Origin: Pedobacter lusitanus
Lineage (GTDB): Bacteria; Bacteroidota; Bacteroidia; Sphingobacteriales; Sphingobacteriaceae
Assembly (NCBI RefSeq): GCF_040026395.1
Contig: NZ_CP157278.1
Coordinates: 682,001-746,000, forward strand
Length of the DNA stretch: 64,000 bases
Direction of reading: 5' to 3'
Under the pieces are notes generated by a model, which saw nothing but the letters and a program-made list of their open reading frames with translations, made no database searches and was not told the origin of the DNA. Position numbers and translations under genes: made by a program. Below, piece after piece: positions 54,366 through 64,000 of this stretch (position 1 is the first letter of the stretch; each line of letters begins with the position of its first letter).

Positions 54366-55970
54366 TTATGGGCAGGGTACGTTTGTCTTCCAATCCGTAC
54401 CAGCCATATTTACTAAACTGGCAGTATGCCCGTGCCCCGTAGCATCAGCTGTCGTAGTCCCACTACCTTCATTAAGTTTCCAGTAAGCTTCCAGACTCGC
54501 ACTGGTTGGACTTACACCACAAGTATTTGCTTGTATCTGCGTTTGTGAAAGCGCAGTTTTCCAAACTCTTAACTCATCAAACTGCCCGGCAAAACCACGA
54601 TTTGCATCCCAGCTTCTGGAAATTTGCAAAGTTCCGTTCGCTGCTATCGTTCCGGTTGCAGTTAAACTCGCATCTAAAACTCCATTAATATAAATCTTCA
54701 TTGTTGCCCCATCATAGGTAGCGGCAACATGATACCAGGTATTTGCACTTAATGCAGTCGCTGAGTTTAATTTTTTGGGAGTTGCACCACCAGTATTTAA
54801 AACAAACTGTAATTTGTTATTGGCCAAATTAGCATCCCCTAATCTTAACAGGGCAACATTCGCATCACTAACCTCAATTCCCATTACAGTAGAAATATTT
54901 GGAAAGGCACTTTTAAAAGCTGTTGGTTTTATCCAACCCTCAAAAGACAAACCCGTTCCGGCAAGATTAAAAGAATTCGTATTCAGATATTTAGAACCAC
55001 CATCAAAACTTAAAGACTGATTAGCAGCAGTTGAACCTCCCCCGTCAATACAGTTTGCCTTCACATCTGTTGGAGAAGTATACAACACAGTTGATATCGA
55101 AGAAAGCTTAGTCTGAGAGTTATTGGCTACGTTATAAACCATCGCACTGGCAAGGCCATTATTTTTCACATAAGTAGCCACTGCAGCCTGATCATTGTTA
55201 CTTAAATCAGTTCCAAGACCTAATTTACTTTTGGGTACACCAGCATCAATATATGGCTGTAATCTGCCTGCATAATTTGTAGAGAAATAAGTCTGTTCAA
55301 AAACATAGTCCAGGATATCTCCAAGTTTCTGTCCATTATAAGTTGATGAAAAATAATTAGCCTGACCAAAAGCAGCCATTGTAATTAATTTAGAAGCACC
55401 CAGTCTTGCTCTCAACGCTGCTGCTGCCAAAACCAATGAACCATCATTAGCTGTACAGGTAGAATATTCATCATCAATATCTATTCCATCCAGACCATAT
55501 TGCTGCACCGCATTGGCACATTGAACAGCAAATGCATCTGCGTCTGCATAAGTTGTAAAACAACCCCAGCCAGCATTCTGATGGTTACCTAATACGTCTA
55601 AAACTACTTTTATCCCTAATGATTGCAGATAGGCAACTTTACCAGAAGATAATACTTCCTGCACCTGCGGATTGAAGGATAAGGTAGGTACACCATTTGT
55701 CGAATTGATGTTAGCCGCGAAAATAACAGAAACACCAAATAGTTGCTTTGCAGGAGCACCATAAGTATAACATCCCGGATTAGAGAAATCATTACTGTTT
55801 ACTTCTACATAAGCTGTAGTAAAAGGAGTCCCCAGCAAACTTGTTGTAGCTGAGACCTGAGTTGCAGAAGAATTACTGTTTACTGCGCTATTCTTCTGCT
55901 CCTTTTTACAGGCATAAAGAAATAGGGATGAGGTCAGAATAACCATTCCAAAAAAGGATAGTCTTTTCAT
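54366..55970 (-). CDS. GH18 endoglycosidase/chitinase-like lipoprotein with LamG domain
   Basis: This is a 534-residue protein with lipobox LFLYAC (Cys21). The GH18 catalytic domain spans about 50-300, with the active-site motif DGIDIDDE at 161-168 (Glu168 the expected acid). The sequence is closer to EndoH/EndoS-type endo-beta-N-acetylglucosaminidases than to long chitinases. A LamG/concanavalin-like domain follows (about 320-530: GLSFEGWIKPTAF, YHVAATYDGATMKIYINGVL). It is probably exposed on the cell surface and cleaves N-glycans or chitin; the exact substrate is open. It is monocistronic. Confidence 0.9.
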   Translation of the reverse strand: MKRLSFFGMVILTSSLFLYACKKEQKNSAVNSNSSATQVSATTSLLGTPFTTAYVEVNSNDFSNPGCYTYGAPAKQLFGVSVIFAANINSTNGVPTLSFNPQVQEVLSSGKVAYLQSLGIKVVLDVLGNHQNAGWGCFTTYADADAFAVQCANAVQQYGLDGIDIDDEYSTCTANDGSLVLAAAALRARLGASKLITMAAFGQANYFSSTYNGQKLGDILDYVFEQTYFSTNYAGRLQPYIDAGVPKSKLGLGTDLSNNDQAAVATYVKNNGLASAMVYNVANNSQTKLSSISTVLYTSPTDVKANCIDGGGSTAANQSLSFDGGSKYLNTNSFNLAGTGLSFEGWIKPTAFKSAFPNISTVMGIEVSDANVALLRLGDANLANNKLQFVLNTGGATPKKLNSATALSANTWYHVAATYDGATMKIYINGVLDASLTATGTIAANGTLQISRSWDANRGFAGQFDELRVWKTALSQTQIQANTCGVSPTSASLEAYWKLNEGSGTTTADATGHGHTASLVNMAGTDWKTNVPCP

Positions 55971-56091
55971 AGATTACGTTGTTTAGGTTTAATATTTGGT
56001 TTATGTAATCCGCAATAAGGAAAGGCTCCTGTCATGCGTTACAAAGGTAGAGACCCTTACACAAAGACAATTGCCTACAACGCTTGAAAAA

Positions 56092-56748
56092 TTATTTTAG
56101 CACGCTATTTAAACGTGTATTTATACTTGTTTTCCAGTTCGGTGACTGGCTGATCAAATAAACACTTCCCAATCCAAACACAGAGCCTATCAGTGCACCG
56201 GCAACTACATCTTCTAAAAAATGCTGAGCCAGATATATCCTGGAGTATCCTGCTAAAACCGCTAATAACAAGAATAACAAACCCATCCACTTTTGTCTGA
56301 AATAAATAGCCAGAACAATGGTCATCGCAAACGCAGAAGTTGTATGCCCCGAAGGAAAAGACCCCGAATGCATATTGTGCACACCATTAACAAAATATGA
56401 ATATTTAAAAGATATCTGATCAAAATAAAGACAGGGCCTGGGGTTATTAATAAATCTTTTTAAGATCTGAACAAAAATACCCGAGCTAAGATAGGCTACC
56501 AGTAAAATCAATGCAAGGTTTCGCCTTTTAAAGAAAAACATAATAATAATGATCACAACACACATTGCCCCGTCTCCCATCACTGTGTAATAAGAAAAAA
56601 ACACATCAAGCCATCCGGTATGGTAAAAATTAAGCAAAGTAAAACTTGTTAATTTAGTAGTTAAAAGACATGTGCCAATCCCCGCCAACAATAATATAGC
56701 CAGTACGGAAAAAAAAAGAGCGCAATGTTTTACAGGTTTCCAGATCAT
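56092..56748 (-). CDS. PAP2-family membrane phosphatase
   Basis: This is a 218-residue protein with about six hydrophobic segments. The three phosphatase signature motifs are present: KRFINNPRP (about 113), PSGHTTSAF (about 140) and SRIYLAQHFLEDVVAG (about 178-193). Members dephosphorylate lipid phosphates such as undecaprenyl pyrophosphate or phosphatidic acid. The substrate cannot be told here. It stands alone, divergent from the serine hydrolase gene. Confidence 0.93.
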   Translation of the reverse strand: MIWKPVKHCALFFSVLAILLLAGIGTCLLTTKLTSFTLLNFYHTGWLDVFFSYYTVMGDGAMCVVIIIIMFFFKRRNLALILLVAYLSSGIFVQILKRFINNPRPCLYFDQISFKYSYFVNGVHNMHSGSFPSGHTTSAFAMTIVLAIYFRQKWMGLLFLLLAVLAGYSRIYLAQHFLEDVVAGALIGSVFGLGSVYLISQSPNWKTSINTRLNSVLK

Positions 56749-56903
56749 AACCGGTAAACGAGCAATTTATAGTAAACCCCTATGATACTATTTGTATTTT
56801 TTATTTACCCAAAATAAACAGAGGAGCAAATCCAGATTAGATAATTTTAATCACCAACTGCAACAATTAACACTACATCTTGTCTAACCATAAAACTCCT
56901 GCA

Positions 56904-58307
56904 ATGAACTCATTCAAAAACAACCTTATATCAGTACTGATTTTCACCTTTTTATTTCTATCTGTTCAGCAATCCAGCGCACAAAACAGTAAATCCGTTC
57001 AAATCGATTCACTGCTACAAAATGCACATCAGCTGGGCTTATTCAACGGTTGTGTGCTGATTGCAGAACATAACAAGATAATTTATAAAGCCGCAATTGG
57101 CTTTACAGACGCATCAGGTAAAACCAAGTTAACTGATCATTATCGTTTTCATATTGGCTCTATAGCTAAAGAATTTAATGCAGTAGGCATTATGCTCTTA
57201 AAAGAGCAGGGAAAATTAAACCTGGAGGATCCCGTTTCAAAATATATCCCGGAATTACCTGCATGGGCATCAGGGATACACATTATAAACCTGCTACAAT
57301 ATACAAGCGGTCTTCCCGATGTTAAATGGAATCGTATTAAGAACAATGCTGAGAACATGGAAGAATTAAAAAGAACAGAGAAACTGGATTTTGAGCCTGG
57401 CAGTCAGTATGCTTATAACAACAATAATATCTTTCTGCAAAGAAGGATCATAGAACGGATTACCGGTTTATCATTTAAAGCTTTTACAGAACAATATCTA
57501 TTAAAACCCAGCGGCATGAAAGCAGCTATAGTAGATCCATCTGATACCGATAAATTAATAGCCAGAGCATATAACAATGATAAAACAGAAGATGATCTCA
57601 CCTACCCGATTGACGGTTGGGTAGCAGTTACACCAGATGATTTTTATAAATGGGCTAAAGCAATTACAGATTTTAAACTGATTAATCCGGCATCTACCAG
57701 ACAAATCCTGGAAGCTTTTGGTCCAGGCCAGCAAGGTGGTTTGGGGGGTGGAAGCATGGATGGCAATAAAATGATTACGCACAAACATGATGGCACTGCA
57801 AGAAATTACCAGGCACTACTGGTTAGCACCATACCCAAAGGCAGAACGGTAATACTGATGACAAATAATCAGCAGAACAATCTGTATGCTTTCAATACTT
57901 CTATTCAGGCTATCCTGGATAATAAGCCATATGCACAAATTAAAAAATCAGTAATCAAAGGTTATGGAAAACAACTGGAACTGATGAACGGCCGGGAAGT
58001 ACTTTCGTTCTTTAGAAAGATGCGGGATGAGCATAACAAGGAGTATGATTTTGATAGTGAAGCTACACTAAACGAAATCGGATACAATTTTTTGCGTAAA
58101 GATAAATTCGAGGATGCAATTCTCGTTCTTATCTGCAATACCGAGCTTTTTCCCGAATCAGGCAATGTATTTGACAGTCTTGGAGAAGCTTATTACAAAC
58201 AGGGAAATAAGAATAAAGCCCTGCAGAATTATAAACATTCACTGGAATTAGATTCAGACAATGACGGCGCAAAAAAAATGATTGCCATACTGGAAAAATC
58301 TAACTGA
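56904..58307 (+). CDS. Class C beta-lactamase-like serine hydrolase with C-terminal TPR
   Basis: This is a 467-residue exported protein. Signal peptide 1-27 (VQQSSAQ). The catalytic SIAK (SxxK) lies near residue 89, YAYNNNN (YxN region) near 170 and HKHDG (in place of KTG) near 293. Residues about 400-465 form a TPR-like pair (VFDSLGEAYYKQGNKNKALQ). It is likely a DD-peptidase or esterase rather than a drug-hydrolysing enzyme. I chose the ATG at 56904 because it starts the signal peptide; a TTG at 56880 would add eight polar residues. Confidence 0.9.
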   Translation: MNSFKNNLISVLIFTFLFLSVQQSSAQNSKSVQIDSLLQNAHQLGLFNGCVLIAEHNKIIYKAAIGFTDASGKTKLTDHYRFHIGSIAKEFNAVGIMLLKEQGKLNLEDPVSKYIPELPAWASGIHIINLLQYTSGLPDVKWNRIKNNAENMEELKRTEKLDFEPGSQYAYNNNNIFLQRRIIERITGLSFKAFTEQYLLKPSGMKAAIVDPSDTDKLIARAYNNDKTEDDLTYPIDGWVAVTPDDFYKWAKAITDFKLINPASTRQILEAFGPGQQGGLGGGSMDGNKMITHKHDGTARNYQALLVSTIPKGRTVILMTNNQQNNLYAFNTSIQAILDNKPYAQIKKSVIKGYGKQLELMNGREVLSFFRKMRDEHNKEYDFDSEATLNEIGYNFLRKDKFEDAILVLICNTELFPESGNVFDSLGEAYYKQGNKNKALQNYKHSLELDSDNDGAKKMIAILEKSN

Positions 58308-58438
58308 TAATATTTGTCAGAGCGGTACTATTTATTACCTCTGATACGCGTTATAACGCAAATGAAAACCGGGTGAAATCACAGTTATTCATTAAGTCAC
58401 ATCAGCAGGAAAATATTAATTAAATAAACACTATCACA

Positions 58439-58470
58439 TTGCTTAATCCTTTTATATATGAATATATTTG
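58439..58470 (+). promoter_or_regulatory. Candidate promoter of the tandem barrel genes
   Basis: TTG (58439-58441), a 21-nt spacer and TATATTTG (58463-58470) match the Bacteroidota pattern, 55 nt before the ATG of the first barrel gene. Confidence 0.4.
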
Positions 58471-58525
58471 AATATCAACTGTAACTATTTCTTTGTGCAA
58501 AAATCTTAATACATAAACAACCAAT

Positions 58526-60955
58526 ATGAAAATAATCTTACTAACCACTTTCATCTTTCTGCTTTACCTTTTCCCCGCTAACCTCTACGCTCAGCAAACA
58601 GCGAAAATTAATGGAACCGTTCAGGACCATAAACAAACATTACCAGCTGCAACTATTCTATTGTATACTGCACAGGATTCATCTCTGGTTAGCACTGCCA
58701 TGACCGACCAGGATGGAAAATTCAGTATTACTGCTGCCCCTGCCAGATACTATATTGTATCCTCTTCTATTGGCTATAATAAAGTTAAAACTGCTCCTTT
58801 TCAACTCAGTGCAGTTTCAGATTATGAGGTTCCTTCCATTACGTTAAAAGAAAATTCAAAAAACCTTAACCAGGTTAACATTACAGCTGCTAAACCGGTT
58901 TTAGAACGCAAAGCCGACAAACTTATTTTCAATGTAGATGCCTCACCGTCTGCAGCTGGCTTAACTGCCCTTGAATTATTAAAAAAAGCGCCTGGAGTTA
59001 ATGTCGATTATAATGAAAACATCTCGCTTTCAGGTAAAAGTAATGTACTTGTCACTATAGATGGTAAACAGACTTACCTGAGTTCTACAGAAATTGTGAA
59101 TCTGCTTAAATCTATGCAAAGCAATCAGATAGAGAGTGTGGAAATTATCAATAATCCAGGTTCCAGATATGATGCAAACAGTACAGGTGGTATAATTAAC
59201 ATTAAAACCAAGAAAAGCAAAACTGAAGGGTTTAATGGAAATTTAGCATTAGGTGCAGGGTTTAACAAAAAGCTGGTGTCAAACAACTCAATCAATCTCA
59301 ACTACCGCAAAAAGGATTTTAACTTATTCGGTTCATACGGCTATAACAGAAATGAACGACTTCAGACACTTTTGATAAACCGGGTAACACCTGGTCAGAA
59401 TCCATTATATTTTAAACAGAAAAGCATCGATACCTCTCTTTATTCAGCACATGATTTTAAAATCGGAACTGATTTCTTTTTATCAACCAAACATACCATC
59501 GGCTTTCTGGTTAAAGGTAATGTCAGCAACTCAGATAAAAAGAGCTTAACCAATGTAAATATTGGTAAATCATTCGAAGTAGCTGATTCAATATTAAAAA
59601 CGCCGAGTACCAATGTTTCAAATCGCAAAAACTTCTCTTATAATATCAACTATAAAGGCATACTTGATACAGCGGGCCAGGAAATAAGTGTAGATGCTGA
59701 TTATTCTACCTTTGATGCGACCAATAACGATAATTACTTCAATCGCTTTTATCTGCCAAATGGGAATTTCTTTAAAGATGGTCAGGTTTACAGAAATTTT
59801 GCCCCGTCCAATATTGATATCAAAGCGATTAAAGCAGATTACACCCTACCTATAAATAAACAATTCAAACTGGATGCAGGTGTTAAATATGCCAGTGTAA
59901 AAAGCGATAACAACTATATATACGAAAATGATATTAACGGAAGCTGGGTTTTTGATAACACCAAGAGTAACCGATTTTTATACGATGAGAAGGTTAGCGC
60001 AGCCTATGCAACATTAAATGTCACTCTTGGAAAGACTTCCATACAAGGGGGTTTACGTGCTGAACACACCAATTCAGCCGGTAACTCCATTACAACAAAT
60101 CAACTGACAGAAAGAAAATACACCAACCTGTTTCCTTCGCTTTTTTTAAGTCAGAACTTTGATGCGGATAATATCTTAAATTTTTCTTATTCAAGAAAGA
60201 TCAACAGACCAAATTATCAGAATTTAAATCCCTTTATATTTTTCCTCGATCAGTATACTTATAACCAGGGTAACCCAAATCTGAAACCGGAATACTCGAC
60301 TAATCTGGAAACCAGCTATCTCTATAAACAAAAATATAGTGTTTCATTGGCCTATACACACACTTCTGACGTAATCACTCAGGTATTATTGCAAAATGAG
60401 GCCAAAAAATCAATGTACCAGACCATTCTAAATCTTGCCTCTGATGATGTCATATCATTGACGTTAAACTTTCCGGTAACCATTTCCAAATGGTGGAATA
60501 TGAATAACAATGTACTTGGATATTTCAAGCAGATAAAAGCACCGAACTTAAATGGAGCAGATTTAAATTCCAAACAGTTCAGCGGTAATATTTATTCCCA
60601 GAATAATTTCACGATAAACGAACTTTTCAGTGCGGATGCCGGATTCATGTTTAGTACACCACAGATTGATGGCGCTTTTAAAGTGAAAAGCATGTATAAT
60701 GCAGATGCTGGTCTGCGTTACAATTTCCCAGACAAAACGGGCAATTTAAAATTAGGTGTCAGTGATATATTCCATTCACAAAAAGCAAGAATATACAGCA
60801 CTTTAGCAGGCAATACTTATAATCTGGAACAATTTGGAAATACAACTAGTGTAAGGTTGACTTTCACCTACCGTTTTGGAAAAATGACCGTTAAATCTGC
60901 AAGAAACAGATCAACCGGGCTTGATGATGAACAAAAAAGATTAGGCGGAAAATAA
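58526..60955 (+). CDS. TonB-dependent outer-membrane beta-barrel protein (copy 1)
   Basis: This is an 809-residue protein. Signal peptide 1-22 (NLYAQ), CarboxypepD_reg-like domain about 28-105, plug-like part with SKSNVLVTIDGKQTYLSS-type sequence (about 170-195) and NPGSRYDANSTGGIINIKTK (about 210-230), then an OMP_b-brl_3 barrel ending at the FTYRFGK region with a charged tail. This family is TonB-dependent-receptor-like, and its ligands are mostly unknown. A terminator follows, so each copy has its own transcript. Confidence 0.9.
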   Translation: MKIILLTTFIFLLYLFPANLYAQQTAKINGTVQDHKQTLPAATILLYTAQDSSLVSTAMTDQDGKFSITAAPARYYIVSSSIGYNKVKTAPFQLSAVSDYEVPSITLKENSKNLNQVNITAAKPVLERKADKLIFNVDASPSAAGLTALELLKKAPGVNVDYNENISLSGKSNVLVTIDGKQTYLSSTEIVNLLKSMQSNQIESVEIINNPGSRYDANSTGGIINIKTKKSKTEGFNGNLALGAGFNKKLVSNNSINLNYRKKDFNLFGSYGYNRNERLQTLLINRVTPGQNPLYFKQKSIDTSLYSAHDFKIGTDFFLSTKHTIGFLVKGNVSNSDKKSLTNVNIGKSFEVADSILKTPSTNVSNRKNFSYNINYKGILDTAGQEISVDADYSTFDATNNDNYFNRFYLPNGNFFKDGQVYRNFAPSNIDIKAIKADYTLPINKQFKLDAGVKYASVKSDNNYIYENDINGSWVFDNTKSNRFLYDEKVSAAYATLNVTLGKTSIQGGLRAEHTNSAGNSITTNQLTERKYTNLFPSLFLSQNFDADNILNFSYSRKINRPNYQNLNPFIFFLDQYTYNQGNPNLKPEYSTNLETSYLYKQKYSVSLAYTHTSDVITQVLLQNEAKKSMYQTILNLASDDVISLTLNFPVTISKWWNMNNNVLGYFKQIKAPNLNGADLNSKQFSGNIYSQNNFTINELFSADAGFMFSTPQIDGAFKVKSMYNADAGLRYNFPDKTGNLKLGVSDIFHSQKARIYSTLAGNTYNLEQFGNTTSVRLTFTYRFGKMTVKSARNRSTGLDDEQKRLGGK

Positions 60956-60982
60956 GAATAATTCAAACCAGCTAAATTAGCT

Positions 60983-61013
60983 AAAAGGCCTGTCTGCAAA
61001 AGACAGGCCTTTT
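60983..61013 (+). terminator. Hairpin terminator between the tandem barrel genes
   Basis: AAAAGGCCTGTCT / AGACAGGCCTTTT arms with a 5-nt loop, followed by Ts. It starts 28 nt after the copy-1 stop. Confidence 0.88.
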
Positions 61014-61175
61014 TTTATGCTAAAAATTAAAATTCATTCCACAGGGTTATTTTTTAGTTTAAAACAGTTAATTATTCGACTATAATATTAAATTTGTTAT
61101 GACCTTATTCTTTTTTAAATTAAGCATACATATTATCCAAAACCGTATCTTCCTTATAAAACCGACTAACCTACC

Positions 61176-63596
61176 ATGAAATTATTTTTACCTGCTATTC
61201 TTCTTTTTTTATTATACCTCTTCCCTATTAACTTATATGCCCAGCAAACAATTAAAATCAAAGGAATAGTTCAAGACCACAAACAAACTTTACCAGCAGC
61301 AACTATCTTATTATACACTGCTTCAGATTCCGTTCTTGTGGCCACTGCCATGACCGATCAGGATGGAAAATTCACCTTTATTGCCGCTATTAACAGATAT
61401 TATATTGTTTCTTCATCAATTGGTTATAATAAATTCAGAACAGCCGATTTTCAGTTAAGTGGTACTGCCGATTACCAGCTTCCGGACATAATATTAACAG
61501 AGAACTCAAAGAATCTGAAAGAAGTCAGTATCACGGCAGCCAAACCAATTTTAGAACGCAGGGCGGGTAAACTTATTTTTAATGTAGATGCCTCTCCCTC
61601 TGCAGCAGGGCTTACCGCACTGGAATTATTAAACAAAGCACCAGGTGTTACTATTGATCACAATGAAAACATCTCACTTGCAGGCAAAAGCAATGTACTG
61701 GTTACAATTGATGGTAAGCAGACTTATCTGAGTTCAACTGAAGTTATTAATCTGCTCAAGTCCATGCAGAGCAGCGAAATAGAAAGTGTGGAAGTTATCA
61801 ATAATCCTGGTTCCAGATACGATGCAAACAGCACCGGAGGTATTATCAATATCAAAACAAAAAAGGGTCTCTCAGAAGGATTTAATGGGAATGCCGCATT
61901 AAGTGCCGGATTTAATAAATATCTGCTCACCACTAATACAATCAACCTGAATTATCGCCAAAGAAATTTTAATGTATTTGGTTCTTATGGTTATAACAGA
62001 ACAGAGCAGAAAAGGAAAACAGATATAGACCGGATAACTCCGGGGGCAGATCCTTTATATTTTACACAAAAGAATATAGATCACCCCGTTATCAATGCTC
62101 AGAATTTTAAAATCGGTACAGATTTCTTTTTATCTCCAAAACATACCATAGGTTTTCTAGCCAAAGGAACTATCAGTCATTTTGATCAGCAGAGTTCAAG
62201 TGATGTAAATATCGGCAAATCTTTTCTGATAACTGATTCTGTAATCAAAACGCCAAGTGCAATTTCAAATGTGCGTAAAAACTTTGCTTATAATATTAAT
62301 TATAAAGGCATACTCGATACAGCAGGTCAGGAAATAAGTATCGATGCAGACTATTCTACCTTTGATGGCACCAATAACGCAAATTATATTAACCGCTTTT
62401 ATTTACCCAATGGGGATTTTTTAAAAGACGGGCTGATTTATAGAAGTCTTTCCCCGTCCAATATAGATATAAAAGCAATTAAAGCAGATTATACCCTGCC
62501 AATCAATAAAAAAGTTAAGCTGGAAACCGGTATTAAAATCGCTGGTGTAAAAAGTAACAATAATTTCATTTATGAGAATAATGTTAATGGCAGCTGGATT
62601 TTTGATGCAACTAAAAGCAATCAGTTTCTATACGACGAAAAAGTGAGTGCCGCCTATGCAACCCTCAATATTACACTGGGGAAACTCAATATCGAAGGAG
62701 GATTACGTGCAGAACACACCAATTCTACCGGAAACTCAGTAACAACCAGTCAATTAACAAAAAAAACTTATACCAATTTCTTTCCTTCCCTTTCATTAAG
62801 CAGGAATATTGATGCAAACAGTACTTTAAATCTTTCTTATTCCAGAAAAATAAACAGACCAAACTATCAGAATTTAAATCCTTTTGTCTTTTTTCTTGAT
62901 CAGTACACTTACAACCAGGGTAATCCAAATTTGAAACCAGAATATTCAACTAATGTGGAAGCCAGCTATTTATTCAGAAAGAAATACAGTATATCTTTAG
63001 GCTATACCCATATATCAGACGTGATCAGCCAGATCTTATTGCAAAATGAAGAGAAAAAATCAATCTATCAAACCTATCTAAACGTTGCATCACAGGACTT
63101 AATTTCTTTTACATTTAGTTTTCCAGTAAAAATAACCAGCTGGTGGAACACTGATAACAGCATTATGAGTTATTACAATCAGCTTAGTGCACCAGAGCTT
63201 CAGGGAGCTGATCTCAACACCAAACAAATCAGTGCAGACTTCTATTCACAAAATAACTTCACACTGAGTAAGCTTTTTAGTGCAGATGCGGCAATTATAT
63301 ATAATACCCCGGCGTCGACAGCTGCATTTATGATTAAAAGCAGATTTAGAACAGATGCTGGTCTGCGTTACAATTTTCCTAATAAAATGGGCAATCTGAA
63401 ACTCACGATAACTGATGTATTCCACACTCAAAACAACACATTATACAGTAATTCACCTGCCAATACTTACAATCTTGAACAATCAACCACCTCGACCAGT
63501 GCCAGAATTACTTTCACCTATCGCTTTGGAAAAGCGACTGTAAAATCAGAAAGAAGCAGAACTACGGGGCTGGATACAGAACAAAAAAGACTTTAA
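61176..63596 (+). CDS. TonB-dependent outer-membrane beta-barrel protein (copy 2)
   Basis: This is an 806-residue paralogue of the preceding gene and aligns over its full length, with long identical blocks (QTYLSSTE, NPGSRYDANSTGGIINIKTK, KINRPNYQNLNPF, YTYNQGNPNLKPEYSTN). Signal peptide 1-22 (NLYAQ), CarboxypepD_reg-like, plug-like and OMP_b-brl_3 barrel in the same order. Differences concentrate in the second half of the plug and in predicted loops, as expected if the copies bind different ligands. It is separated from copy 1 by a terminator and 160 nt. Confidence 0.9.
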   Translation: MKLFLPAILLFLLYLFPINLYAQQTIKIKGIVQDHKQTLPAATILLYTASDSVLVATAMTDQDGKFTFIAAINRYYIVSSSIGYNKFRTADFQLSGTADYQLPDIILTENSKNLKEVSITAAKPILERRAGKLIFNVDASPSAAGLTALELLNKAPGVTIDHNENISLAGKSNVLVTIDGKQTYLSSTEVINLLKSMQSSEIESVEVINNPGSRYDANSTGGIINIKTKKGLSEGFNGNAALSAGFNKYLLTTNTINLNYRQRNFNVFGSYGYNRTEQKRKTDIDRITPGADPLYFTQKNIDHPVINAQNFKIGTDFFLSPKHTIGFLAKGTISHFDQQSSSDVNIGKSFLITDSVIKTPSAISNVRKNFAYNINYKGILDTAGQEISIDADYSTFDGTNNANYINRFYLPNGDFLKDGLIYRSLSPSNIDIKAIKADYTLPINKKVKLETGIKIAGVKSNNNFIYENNVNGSWIFDATKSNQFLYDEKVSAAYATLNITLGKLNIEGGLRAEHTNSTGNSVTTSQLTKKTYTNFFPSLSLSRNIDANSTLNLSYSRKINRPNYQNLNPFVFFLDQYTYNQGNPNLKPEYSTNVEASYLFRKKYSISLGYTHISDVISQILLQNEEKKSIYQTYLNVASQDLISFTFSFPVKITSWWNTDNSIMSYYNQLSAPELQGADLNTKQISADFYSQNNFTLSKLFSADAAIIYNTPASTAAFMIKSRFRTDAGLRYNFPNKMGNLKLTITDVFHTQNNTLYSNSPANTYNLEQSTTSTSARITFTYRFGKATVKSERSRTTGLDTEQKRL

Positions 63597-63600
63597 ATAA

Positions 63601-64000
63601 TTACTTCATCAGACTTTTGATTCCTGTAATTGCAATTTGTAATCCAACGCAGAATATGAGAAAGGCCGAAATCCGGTTAAAGATCATTTCTGCATTGGAA
63701 CTCAGGTAGTGGATAATATTCTTTGTATTGAGATAAAAAATATAAATCAGCAAACACATCACAACAATAGCAGATAAAACAGCTGCTGTATTTATAAAAT
63801 AATGCTGTCGGTCTGAAGATTCACTATGCGCACTCAGTGTGAACAGTACAGAGATAGTTCCTGCCCCGGTAGTAACCGGAAAAGTAATAGGATAGAATAA
63901 TTTATCCTCTATATTGCTATAACCTGATAATTTAGCTTCTGTATCTGCATTTACGCCATTCTGTTTTTTATCAGAAGAAAGATTCTCCCATCCCATTTTG
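63601..64000 (-). CDS. MarC-family membrane protein (partial, 5' end outside window)
   Basis: The frame enters from the right edge and ends at 63601. The sequence YPITFPVTTGAGTISVLFTL is the hallmark second half of MarC/UPF0056 proteins, and two more hydrophobic segments follow to the stop. MarC proteins are usually about 200 residues, so some 70 N-terminal residues are missing. The ATG at 63996 is internal. The function of the family is not established; the old link to multiple antibiotic resistance was withdrawn. Confidence 0.88.
   Translation of the reverse strand, partial: KMGWENLSSDKKQNGVNADTEAKLSGYSNIEDKLFYPITFPVTTGAGTISVLFTLSAHSESSDRQHYFINTAAVLSAIVVMCLLIYIFYLNTKNIIHYLSSNAEMIFNRISAFLIFCVGLQIAITGIKSLMK

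Overview
The window looks like chromosome of a Bacteroidota bacterium of the Sphingobacteriaceae, most likely Pedobacter or a close relative. The evidence is the AT-rich DNA, many SusC/SusD and other TonB-dependent outer-membrane proteins, an ECF sigma/FecR pair, DUF4142 lipoproteins, Bacteroidota-type Hcp (TssD) and VgrG, and promoters of the TTTG / TAnnTTTG type. The genus is inference. I saw no rRNA, tRNA, insertion sequence or CRISPR array.

Layout. 1-4.6 kb (minus strand): a class I lanthipeptide locus with two precursor peptides, a LanC cyclase and a LanB dehydratase that runs off the left edge; an AraC regulator lies just upstream. 5.9-21 kb: mixed chromosomal genes, including a bestrophin channel, a cholesterol-dependent-cytolysin-like lipoprotein, a Tat-type flavin disulfide reductase with thioredoxin, an MFS exporter, an SDR, MsrA, a LysE exporter, and several gene remnants. 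21-28.5 kb: an MBL-fold protein, then an apparent operon of a His/Cys-rich exported protein, an ABC ATPase (preceded by nine ATCC repeats), a siderophore-type TonB receptor and two ABC permeases.

30.1-39.7 kb is the most intriguing block. It holds an ECF sigma factor, FecR, SusC with an STN signalling domain, SusD and a TlpA-like thioredoxin on the plus strand. Facing them on the minus strand are a MauE/DoxX-like membrane protein with a CPCG motif and two small paralogous Cys-containing peptides. Both peptide genes, and the lanthipeptide precursor gene 34 kb away, are preceded by the same element: CCTACTCTATT, 5-6 nt, TTTTCGG on the plus strand. A second MauE gene at 54 kb shares a different upstream element with the first.

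40-43.7 kb: an Oar-like TonB receptor and a lipoprotein. 44-50.7 kb: a type VI secretion cargo island with two Hcp/TssD proteins, VgrG, two small unknown proteins, an Ntox15-type toxin with an HxxD motif, a GAD-like/DUF1851 immunity protein and an Imm70-like immunity protein. No sheath or baseplate genes are in view. 51-56 kb: a double DUF1080 protein, a Tat-exported Gfo/Idh/MocA oxidoreductase, MauE no. 2, and a GH18-LamG lipoprotein. 56-64 kb: a PAP2 phosphatase, a class C beta-lactamase-like hydrolase with TPR, two tandem paralogous outer-membrane barrels, and a MarC-family protein cut by the right edge.

All family calls come from reading motifs by eye. No database search was run.
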